Source: JBDRNO01 sp043811005 (lineage in GTDB: Bacteria > Bacteroidota > Bacteroidia > NORP154). Taken from it: a stretch of 10,061 bases of DNA. A model generated the notes under the pieces. That model searched no databases and was not told the DNA's origin. It saw only the letters and a program-made list of their open reading frames with translations. Shown here in pieces: positions 1 to 5,721 of this stretch (position 1 is the stretch's first letter; every line of letters starts with the position of its first letter). The translations under genes were made by a program, and so were the position numbers. The stretch spans positions 1 through 10,061 of the forward strand of contig JBDRNO010000229.1 of assembly GCA_043811005.1 (NCBI GenBank). Direction: 5' to 3'.

Positions 1-12
1 TATCAATTATCA

Positions 13-37
13 AATGACCGAAACAGTTTTGGTCATT
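13..37. terminator. Hairpin, possible terminator of an upstream gene
   Basis: AATGACCGAAAC and GTTTTGGTCATT form a 12-bp stem, with one G-T wobble, around a single base; in practice the innermost pairs would open to make the loop. A run of five T follows three bases later (41-45). This could end transcription of a gene left of the window, but no coding sequence reaches this point, so the role is inferred. It may equally be a dispersed intergenic palindrome. Confidence 0.35.
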
Positions 38-56
38 GAGTTTTTGAGCATTGTGA

Positions 57-97
57 TTTATTTGTTATTTGGTACTTGTAATTTGTAATTTTAAAAT
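57..97. repeat. AT-rich short-period intergenic repeat
   Basis: This stretch is built from variations on TTTGTTATTTG and TTGTAATTTGTAATTT, with TTGTAAT appearing twice in a row. It looks like the low-complexity filler common between genes in Bacteroidota genomes. It shows no open reading frame. A functional role is not evident. Confidence 0.4.
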
Positions 98-125
98 TCA
101 TCCAAACATTCGGACTTTATAGACG

Positions 126-148
126 GACACTAATTAGTGTCGAACACT
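126..148. promoter_or_regulatory. Possible operator upstream of xdhA: three ACACT half-sites
   Basis: GACACTAATTAGTGTC (126-141) is a perfect 16-bp palindrome. Its right half-site AGTGT (136-140) also pairs with a third half-site ACACT (144-148) across the bases CGA. The last half-site ends 36 bp before the xdhA start codon. Such an array fits a dimeric transcription factor that could occupy one of two overlapping sites, but no regulator gene is in the window and the family of the binding protein cannot be named. The symmetry is seen directly; the role is inferred. Confidence 0.4.
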
Positions 149-159
149 TAAATCATTGA

Positions 160-180
160 ATATAAACAGCCGGTTTATAT
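160..180 (+). promoter_or_regulatory. Leader hairpin just before the xdhA start
   Basis: ATATAAAC (160-167) and GTTTATAT (173-180) form an 8-bp stem with a 5-base loop that ends four bases before the ATG at 185. In mRNA it would sit where the ribosome loads. A related motif (TATAAACA, then CGGTTTA, then GGAT) recurs at 1879-1901 downstream of xdhA. It may affect translation of xdhA or may be part of a mobile or dispersed element; neither is shown. Confidence 0.35.
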
Positions 181-184
181 AAGG

Positions 185-1753
185 ATGAAAAAGACCAACA
201 ACAGCATATCCTTTGTATTAGACAATCAAATTGTTCATATAAACTTTAATAGATCACAGGATTTAAAACCTACCACAACACTTTTAAACTATTTACGAAG
301 CTTACCTTTCAAAACCTTACTGCCTGAAGAGCATCACTCAGGGCAATTAGCGGAACATCCTCATTCTGAAGAGGATGCCTGCTTATCCACTCATAAAGGT
401 GTAAAAGAGGGCTGTGCAGAAGGCGATTGCGGTGCTTGTACAGTGGTTTTGGGTGAATTGGAAGGAAATAACAAGATAAAATACAAAGCCGTTGATTCCT
501 GCCTTGTTTTTCTTCCCATGATCCATGGCAAACAATTGATCACTGTTGAAAACATAGGCACTTCAGAGAACTTACACCTTATTCAAAAGGCAATGGTAGA
601 AACCCATGGAAGTCAATGTGGCTTTTGTACGCCCGGGTTTATAATGTCATTGTTTTCCCTTTATAAAAATTCCAATAAACCAGGCAGACAAGAAATAAAC
701 GATACATTAGCAGGTAATCTTTGCCGCTGTACCGGCTACAGGTCAATAATCAAAGCGGCTGCCATGTCATGTGTAAATAATGGTATTGACCGGTTTACTG
801 AAAAAGAGCCAGAGATAGCCAAACTGCTGTCAAAGATCAATCAAAAGAATGATAACATTTCTATCATTAATAAGATCCCTATCATCTCAGGTGTTGGTAA
901 AGAAGTTGTGCAGAAATATTTCCGGCCGTCAGATTTAAAGGAAGCTGTAAAGCTCAGAAGCCAATATAAAAAAGCCATCCTGATCAATGGAGCAACAGAT
1001 GTTGCTTTAATGGTAACAAAGAACATGGAACTTCTAACAGGGATCATTGACCTTGGTGGTGTTAAAGAATTAAAACAAATTCACGAAGGCAGTAACAAAG
1101 TTACATTCGGGGCAGGAATGTGCTTAGAGCATGTGAGAACATTGTGCAAAGAAAAATTCCCCGCTTTATATGAAATGCTATCAGTTTTTGGTTCTAATCA
1201 GATCAGGAACTTAGCTACTTTGGGCGGTAATCTCGGCTCAGCATCACCTATTGGAGATACACCTCCGGTACTGATGGCTTATGACGCAACAGTTGTGTTG
1301 GAAAGCATTAATGGAAAAAGAGAGGTAAAAGCAATTGATTTCATTACAGGTTACCGCACAACCCAAATAAAACCGGATGAAATTATCACCAAAGTTGTCA
1401 TCCCCAAACCAGGAAACGAACTAATTATTAAATCCTATAAGGTTTCAAAGAGAAAAGATCTGGATATCTCAACAGTAAGTGGCGGATTCCGCCTTGAATT
1501 AGACAAAGTAGATAAAGTTAAGGATATCCGGTTGGTTTATGGTGGCATGGCAGCCATGACCAAAAGGGCTGAAAAAGCAGAAGAATTTCTAAAGGGAAAA
1601 CAGTGGAATAGGGCAACAGTAGAGCAAGCTATGTGTCTGATTGATGATGAATTCACCCCTATTTCAGATGCCAGGTCAAGTGCTAAGGGAAGAAAAGTGA
1701 TGGCGAGGAATTTGTTGTTGAAGTTTTGGAGTGAGACGAAATATGAAGTATGA
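185..1753 (+). CDS. xdhA: Xanthine dehydrogenase small subunit (2Fe-2S / FAD)
   Basis: This 522-residue protein is the electron-transfer subunit of a bacterial two-subunit xanthine dehydrogenase (naming as in Rhodobacter; E. coli uses xdhA for the molybdenum subunit). It passes electrons from the Moco subunit through two 2Fe-2S clusters to FAD and then NAD+. The N-terminal plant-ferredoxin-type domain has Cys77, Cys82, Cys85 and Cys107. The helical second-cluster domain has Cys145, Cys148, Cys180 and Cys182. The FAD domain (about 245-400) carries INGATD at 267-272 and the conserved IRNLATLGGNLGSASPIGD segment at 340-358; the C-terminal CO-dehydrogenase flavoprotein domain begins near KDLDISTVSGGFRL. 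About 27 extra residues lie between LRSL (37-40) and HKGVKEGC (70-77), where homologues such as the bovine enzyme are short. The ATG sits 4 bp after a hairpin and has no clear Shine-Dalgarno. The last two codons and the stop lie in a short direct repeat. The family call is firm. Confidence 0.96.
   Translation: MKKTNNSISFVLDNQIVHINFNRSQDLKPTTTLLNYLRSLPFKTLLPEEHHSGQLAEHPHSEEDACLSTHKGVKEGCAEGDCGACTVVLGELEGNNKIKYKAVDSCLVFLPMIHGKQLITVENIGTSENLHLIQKAMVETHGSQCGFCTPGFIMSLFSLYKNSNKPGRQEINDTLAGNLCRCTGYRSIIKAAAMSCVNNGIDRFTEKEPEIAKLLSKINQKNDNISIINKIPIISGVGKEVVQKYFRPSDLKEAVKLRSQYKKAILINGATDVALMVTKNMELLTGIIDLGGVKELKQIHEGSNKVTFGAGMCLEHVRTLCKEKFPALYEMLSVFGSNQIRNLATLGGNLGSASPIGDTPPVLMAYDATVVLESINGKREVKAIDFITGYRTTQIKPDEIITKVVIPKPGNELIIKSYKVSKRKDLDISTVSGGFRLELDKVDKVKDIRLVYGGMAAMTKRAEKAEEFLKGKQWNRATVEQAMCLIDDEFTPISDARSSAKGRKVMARNLLLKFWSETKYEV
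308..388 (+). other. In-frame insertion of about 27 residues in XdhA near the first FeS cluster
   Basis: Residues about 42-68 of XdhA have no counterpart in the bovine enzyme, where only 12 residues lie between the leucine-arginine pair and the first cluster cysteine. The inserted peptide is polar and rich in His and Glu (including EEHHSGQLAEHPHSEED) and contains one extra cysteine, Cys66. The flanks LLNYLRSLP and HKGVKEGCAEGDCGAC read as a normal sequence if the insert is removed. The boundaries are approximate, and the comparison is from memory rather than from an alignment. Confidence 0.55.
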
Positions 1754-1774
1754 GGTAGGATGTAGGAAGTATGA
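1745..1774. repeat. Direct repeat GAAGTATGA straddling the xdhA stop
   Basis: GAAGTATGA occurs at 1745-1753 and again at 1766-1774, with GGTAGGATGTAG between. The first copy supplies the last two codons and the stop of xdhA. The pattern resembles AT-rich intergenic repeats of Bacteroidota, so the extreme C-terminus of XdhA may be repeat-derived. Confidence 0.45.
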
Positions 1775-1878
1775 ATGGGGGAATGGATTTTGGGGAATGT
1801 AGAGATGTTGTTGGTCGAAGTCCCCCGATTGCATCGCATTAGAGTCAAGTTAAAATATAACAAGACAACAGGAATCTA

Positions 1879-1901
1879 TATAAACACCAGCGGTTTAGGA
1901 T
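1879..1901 (+). promoter_or_regulatory. Copy of the xdhA leader motif in the xdhA-xdhB spacer
   Basis: TATAAACA (1879-1886), CGGTTTA (1891-1897) and GGAT (1898-1901) occur in the same order as TATAAACA (161-168), CGGTTTA (171-177) and GGAT (183-186) at the xdhA start. TAAAC and GTTTA can pair into a 5-bp stem around a 7-base loop. This may be a shared leader or binding site of the two genes, now separated from xdhB by later repeat insertion, or a dispersed motif. Confidence 0.3.
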
Positions 1902-1903
1902 AA

Positions 1904-2020
1904 ATTGAATATCGAATATTGAACATTAGAATATCGAATAACGAATTAAAAAAAATTATGACTTGCTGGCGGGATATAATTCAAAATTCATCATTCGATT
2001 GTTCGATGTTCATTATTCAA
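1904..2020. repeat. Imperfect foldback (inverted) repeat in the xdh spacer
   Basis: The left arm (about 1904-1947) repeats ATCGAAT/ATTGAA-like units. The right arm (about 1979-2020) is an imperfect reverse complement with ATTCGAT, GTTCGATG and CATTATTCAA. Between them lies a short unique stretch with CTTGCTGGCGGG. This is the AT-rich foldback type often seen between genes in Bacteroidota. The open frame running through it from a TTG at 1963 into xdhB is not credible as protein: it translates the repeats. Confidence 0.5.
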
Positions 2021-2050
2021 AAAGCGTTAAATTTATTGCTCTGTTATCAA

Positions 2051-2078
2051 ATATCCAATATCCAACATCCAATATCCA
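2051..2078. repeat. Four-copy 7-bp tandem repeat directly upstream of xdhB
   Basis: The units are ATATCCA (2051-2057), ATATCCA (2058-2064), ACATCCA (2065-2071) and ATATCCA (2072-2078). The array ends four bases before the xdhB ATG and so occupies the ribosome-loading region of the mRNA. Short tandem arrays can change copy number by slippage, so spacing or leader composition could vary between strains. Any effect on expression is inference. Confidence 0.7.
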
Positions 2079-2082
2079 AAAG

Positions 2083-4380
2083 ATGAATACCCCCCACGAA
2101 AGCGCTATATACCACGTAACCGGTGAAGCAGTATATATTGATGACATATTGGTAAATGAACAGTTGCTCTATGGTTGCGTTTATTACAGCCCTCATGCTC
2201 ATGCCAAGATCAAGTCCTTTGATCTTGGTGAAGCCAAAAAGCTACCCGGTGTACATGCTGTTCTATGTTATAAAGATATTCCCGGAGAAAACCAGATGGG
2301 GCCTGTTATCAAAGATGAACCCGTGTTGGCAAAAGATGAAGTGAATTTCGTTGGACAGGCAATGTTCCTGATTGCTGCAAAAAATGAGGAAATAGCACGG
2401 GAAGCAAAAAAGCTGATTAAAGTTGAATACCTGACCCTTGAGCCAATCTTAACCATCGAAAAAGCAATGGAGAAAGGCGAACTTATTCAACCGGCAAGGA
2501 GAATAGAATGCGGAGATGCAGGAAAAACTTTCAATAAAGCCCTGCACATCATTGAAGGAGAATTGAAGATCGGTAGCCAGGAACACTGGTATCTCGAAAC
2601 TCAGGTTGCATTGGGCGTTCCAGGTGAGGGCAGTGAAATTAAAGTCTATAGCTCAACTCAGCATCCTTCAGAGACACAGGCGCTTATAGCAGAGGTGTTG
2701 GAAATCCCCAAAATGGAAGTTGAAGTGCAGGTAAGGAGGATGGGTGGTGCTTTTGGGGGAAAAGAAACACAGGCAAATCATACAGCCATCTGGACAGCTT
2801 TGCTCTGTCAAGCAACCAGGCACCCGGTAAAGATACGGCTTTCACGTGATGACGACCAGAAAATGACAGGGAAGAGGCACCGTTTCCTGATTAAATACAA
2901 AACCGGCTTTGATGATGAGGGTGTTATTTCTGCTATAGATGTTGAACAGAATGCTGATGCAGGGGCGGCAACCGATCTTACAATGGCTATTCTTGAACGC
3001 ACCATGATGCATGCGGAGAATTGCTATTACATCCCTAATATGCAGATAACCGGTAATCCGTGGAAGACCAATCTGCCACCCAATACAGCCCTCAGGGGCT
3101 TTGGCGGCCCGCAGGGAATGGCATGTATGGAAACTATTATTGACAAAATTGCGAGATACCTAAAGAAAGACCCTGCTGAAATAAGGTATAAGAATTTTTA
3201 TGGTATCAACGACCGTAATATAACTCCCTACGGTCAGGTTGTAGAGAACAATCGCTTGTATTTATTATATGACCAATTAGTGAAATCTTCTGAATATCGA
3301 AAAAGAAGAAAATCGATTGACAAATTCAATGCACAGAACGAGTTCTATAAAAAAGGCATTGCTATAACACCAGTTAAGTTCGGAATATCCTTTACAACAT
3401 CATTCCTGAACCAGGCAGGGGCATTGGTGAATGTCTATAAGGATGGTACAGTGCTTGTAAACCATGGCGGTACGGAAATGGGGCAGGGATTGAATACCAA
3501 GATCCGTCAGATTGCTGCAATGGAGTTTGGAGTTAGCCTGGATAGAGTTAAAGTAAATGCTACCAATACTTCAAAAGTGCCAAATACCTCTGCTACTGCC
3601 GCTTCTTCCGGTACTGACATGAATGGAATGGCAGTAAAAAATGCTATTGAGAAGCTGAAGAAAAGAATAGCAGGGGTGGTAGCAAATGCAGATTTCCTAA
3701 ATCTAAAAACCAAAGAAGAAAACATCGTCTTTGAAAACAACTATATCTATGATGCCAAAAATCCTAAAAGGAAAATAAGTTTTGACCAGGCAACTTCCTT
3801 TGCGCATCTCAACAGGGTGAGTCTTAGCGCTACCGGGTTTTACAGCACTCCCAATATCCATTTTGACAGGGAAAAAGGCAAAGGTCGTCCGTACCACTAT
3901 TATGCCTTTGGAATGGCAGTGACAGAAGTATTGTTGGATACCCTCACCGGTTATTATAAAAATCTCAGGATTGATATTCTTCATGATGTGGGTGAATCAT
4001 TGAATCCCGGCATTGACATGGGTCAGATAGAAGGTGGATACATACAAGGTGTGGGCTGGTGCACTACCGAAGAATGTAAATGGGACGAAAAAGGTAACCT
4101 GCTCAACCATTCGCCTGATACATACAAAATACCGGCTATACAAGATATCCCTGAAGATTTCAGGGTGGAGATATTAAAAGGTGTCCCAAATCCCAATACT
4201 ATTCGTAGCAGCAAAGCAGTAGGCGAACCGCCTCTTATGCTCGCATTCTCCTGCTGGCTGGCGATAAAAGATGCTATTTCTGCCGTTGGTAACCATGAAA
4301 TTGAGCCTGAATTTTCCCTGCCGGCTACTAATGAGGTGATATTGCTTTCTATTGAGAATATCAAGCAGCAGGTTGTATGA
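2083..4380 (+). CDS. xdhB: Xanthine dehydrogenase large subunit (molybdopterin-binding)
   Basis: This 765-residue subunit binds the molybdenum cofactor and hydroxylates hypoxanthine to xanthine and xanthine to urate. The chosen start is the ATG at 2083: xanthine dehydrogenase homology begins right after it (HESAIYHVTGEAVYIDD), while the longer frame from a TTG at 1963 only translates repeats. Moco and substrate-site residues, with bovine numbers from memory: Gln193 (Gln767, in SSTQH), Glu228 (Glu802, in GGAFGGKE), Arg306 (Arg880, in ILERTM), Arg338 and Phe340 (Arg912 and Phe914, in ALRGFGG), Phe437 (Phe1009, in KFGISF), GTEMGQG at 463-469, and the catalytic Glu715 (Glu1261, in VGEPP). The Glu228/Arg306 pair favours purine over aldehyde substrates. 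The length is normal for the family (about 750-780). It should pair with the upstream xdhA product. No xdhC, needed in other bacteria to sulfurate Moco, is in the window. Confidence 0.97.
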   Translation: MNTPHESAIYHVTGEAVYIDDILVNEQLLYGCVYYSPHAHAKIKSFDLGEAKKLPGVHAVLCYKDIPGENQMGPVIKDEPVLAKDEVNFVGQAMFLIAAKNEEIAREAKKLIKVEYLTLEPILTIEKAMEKGELIQPARRIECGDAGKTFNKALHIIEGELKIGSQEHWYLETQVALGVPGEGSEIKVYSSTQHPSETQALIAEVLEIPKMEVEVQVRRMGGAFGGKETQANHTAIWTALLCQATRHPVKIRLSRDDDQKMTGKRHRFLIKYKTGFDDEGVISAIDVEQNADAGAATDLTMAILERTMMHAENCYYIPNMQITGNPWKTNLPPNTALRGFGGPQGMACMETIIDKIARYLKKDPAEIRYKNFYGINDRNITPYGQVVENNRLYLLYDQLVKSSEYRKRRKSIDKFNAQNEFYKKGIAITPVKFGISFTTSFLNQAGALVNVYKDGTVLVNHGGTEMGQGLNTKIRQIAAMEFGVSLDRVKVNATNTSKVPNTSATAASSGTDMNGMAVKNAIEKLKKRIAGVVANADFLNLKTKEENIVFENNYIYDAKNPKRKISFDQATSFAHLNRVSLSATGFYSTPNIHFDREKGKGRPYHYYAFGMAVTEVLLDTLTGYYKNLRIDILHDVGESLNPGIDMGQIEGGYIQGVGWCTTEECKWDEKGNLLNHSPDTYKIPAIQDIPEDFRVEILKGVPNPNTIRSSKAVGEPPLMLAFSCWLAIKDAISAVGNHEIEPEFSLPATNEVILLSIENIKQQVV

Positions 4381-4409
4381 CCCTCAGGGTTTTCAAAACC
4401 CTGAGGGTC
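4379..4409. terminator. Perfect 15-bp palindrome overlapping the xdhB stop codon
   Basis: GACCCTCAGGGTTTT, one C, then AAAACCCTGAGGGTC forms an uninterrupted 15-bp stem. The GA of the xdhB TGA stop are its first two bases, and a short T-rich stretch (CTTTATTA) follows. It is likely the rho-independent terminator of the xdh unit. Palindromes with this CCCTCAGGG...CCCTGAGGG core also look like a dispersed element of Bacteroidota genomes, so it may serve both roles. The minus-strand gene ends 64 bp away and may also use it. Confidence 0.7.
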
Positions 4410-4472
4410 TTTATTACAATAGGATATCTTCAATACCGCTAAACACTTACTGAAATCCTTAGGGCCTTTACA

Positions 4473-5561
4473 TTAAAAATCATACCCTATTCCAAACTTG
4501 ACGAGAATACCCTTGTCAGTATAATATCTATCATTTTTAATTAAGTTTATTTCATTTTCATAATAATCCAAAGACCAAATTAATCCTAAACTAAAGCTTT
4601 GATTAATATACATATTATCAATTAAATTCCATTTAAAACCAAATCCAAGATATTGTTCAATATCTGAATAGCCACCTTCATTTCCAAATGATTCATATTT
4701 ATTTCGTATAATTTGAAAATCATAAGCAAGATAAAAGTTTAATCTTTTATGTATGTGGAATGGATTTATTTGATAACCTCCTTGTATTCCTGTTTCCTTC
4801 AAAATATTAAAATTTAAATCCAATTCTGTATCATATTTTGGGCCAATAAAAAAAGAGTGCTTTTTATATGTTAACACGAAACTTGGACAAATGTAATAGC
4901 GATAGTAGTTATAGGGCGTGAATAGTAAAGACATGTTGACACCGTAACGTATTTTTTGTATTGTATCCTTCTTTGCGAAGGCTGGTAAATCAATTTTGTC
5001 GTTGTTAAACATTATATTGGGTAAGTTATTGAAATATATCTTCTCGTTTCTTATTCTATCGGATATCTCTGTATTTTCGCTAAGATAATTGGCTAATTTT
5101 TTCCTGTTGAATATTTTATCTGAAAAAATTTTCGTTCTAACAGTTAATGGTTTTATGGAATCTATTTTTACAATGAATTTTTTTCCTGATAAAGATAAAC
5201 CAGGTAAATACTTTGTTTCATACAGACTTATTTTCCCTTCTTCAATAACTTTAACAAAACTATACCTGCCAATATTTAGTTGCCAGAACAAAAGATTTAA
5301 TGGTATAAAAACGGATCTATAAAGTTCATTACTCCATTTATAATAGACTATTTCTCTTGCGGTGTAAATTTTTTTCTTTCCATCTTCATAACCTTTAAAT
5401 CCTACTTCTGAATAACAATCACTTCTTCTTTTTTTTGTCATTCCATAGATAGTATCATTATATACTGTAATAATATAACCTTCCTGCCATTTTATGTCTT
5501 GACACATAGAAAAAGGTATAATGGAAATGGAAAATATAAAGAAAATAAAGATTTTTTTCAT
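4473..5561 (-). CDS. Exported protein of unknown function, probable outer-membrane beta-barrel
   Basis: I do not recognise this 362-residue protein as a named gene. The start chosen is the ATG at 5561-5559, which gives a textbook signal peptide (MKKIFIFFIFSISIIPFSMC, residues 1-20); the longer frame from 5582 adds seven residues (MSVIGII) before it. The cysteine at 20 lacks a proper lipobox. An N-terminal region carries a GYIITVYNDTIYG segment (28-40), a pattern seen in Bacteroidota envelope proteins that begin with a small beta domain. From about residue 205 to the end the sequence alternates polar and hydrophobic or aromatic residues with many Tyr, Phe and Gly, and ends in GYDF; a terminal phenylalanine is typical of outer-membrane barrels. 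The gene is visibly more AT-rich than its neighbours. It converges on xdhB and diverges from the SprB-repeat gene, so it is its own unit. Location is inferred and function unknown. Confidence 0.8.
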   Translation of the reverse strand: MKKIFIFFIFSISIIPFSMCQDIKWQEGYIITVYNDTIYGMTKKRRSDCYSEVGFKGYEDGKKKIYTAREIVYYKWSNELYRSVFIPLNLLFWQLNIGRYSFVKVIEEGKISLYETKYLPGLSLSGKKFIVKIDSIKPLTVRTKIFSDKIFNRKKLANYLSENTEISDRIRNEKIYFNNLPNIMFNNDKIDLPAFAKKDTIQKIRYGVNMSLLFTPYNYYRYYICPSFVLTYKKHSFFIGPKYDTELDLNFNILKETGIQGGYQINPFHIHKRLNFYLAYDFQIIRNKYESFGNEGGYSDIEQYLGFGFKWNLIDNMYINQSFSLGLIWSLDYYENEINLIKNDRYYTDKGILVKFGIGYDF

Positions 5562-5655
5562 AATTATTCCAATAACAGACATTTGATAAAACGTAGATGT
5601 ATTTTTATTTATTATATTTGTATGAATTTAATGTATTACTTAAATATCATTAGCC
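5562..5655. promoter_or_regulatory. Divergent intergenic promoter region
   Basis: These 94 bp separate two divergent genes and must hold both promoters unless transcription enters from further away. On the plus strand TATATTTG (5613-5620) matches the Bacteroidota -7 consensus TAnnTTTG and lies 35 bp before the ATG at 5656. On the minus strand TACGTTTT (5595-5588) is one base off the same consensus, 26 bp before the ATG at 5561. I could not place a convincing -33 TTTG at the right spacing for either, so both calls are tentative. Confidence 0.4.
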
Positions 5656-5721
5656 ATGATACACAAAAAAATACTTCTTACAATCGGTATAATTGGAATT
5701 ATAGGGATAAATGTAAATGCC
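5656..5721 (+). other. Sec signal peptide of the SprB-repeat protein
   Basis: MIHKK is followed by a hydrophobic core rich in Ile and Gly (ILLTIGIIGIIGINV) and a cut site after Asn-Ala, leaving mature Gln-Thr-Trp. The NAQ ending is common in Bacteroidota exported proteins. This supports the ATG at 5656 as the true start. Confidence 0.85.

Larger units (their letters stand above)
1754..2082. other. Non-coding 329-bp spacer between xdhA and xdhB
   Basis: Two-subunit xdh genes are usually adjacent or nearly so; here they are separated by 329 bp. I see no coding gene in the spacer. It holds, in order, the second copy of the GAAGTATGA repeat, a motif resembling the xdhA leader (1879-1901), an imperfect foldback repeat (about 1904-2020) and a 7-bp tandem repeat (2051-2078). 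No terminator-like hairpin with a T run is evident between the genes, so co-transcription remains possible. Confidence 0.6.

Noticed and set aside
1537..1863. Minus-strand open frame over the xdhA end and spacer
   Set aside because: Its N-terminal half translates intergenic repeats (SYILPHTSYF) and the rest is antisense to xdhA.
1963..2082. N-terminal 40-residue extension of xdhB from a TTG codon
   Set aside because: It translates the foldback and tandem repeats (for example NIQYPTSNIQ), and xanthine dehydrogenase homology starts just after the ATG at 2083.
2083..4380. Aldehyde oxidase or CO dehydrogenase large subunit
   Set aside because: Glu228 and Arg306 are retained, and the CO dehydrogenase active-site loop with its copper-binding cysteine is absent (the loop reads ALRGFGG).
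4023..4433. Minus-strand open frame of 136 codons over the xdhB 3' end
   Set aside because: It lies opposite highly conserved xdhB codons, reads through the palindrome and has no recognisable features.
5562..5582. Seven-residue longer start for the minus-strand gene
   Set aside because: The internal Met gives a standard lysine-led signal peptide; the extra MSVIGII would place a hydrophobic stretch before the positive charges.
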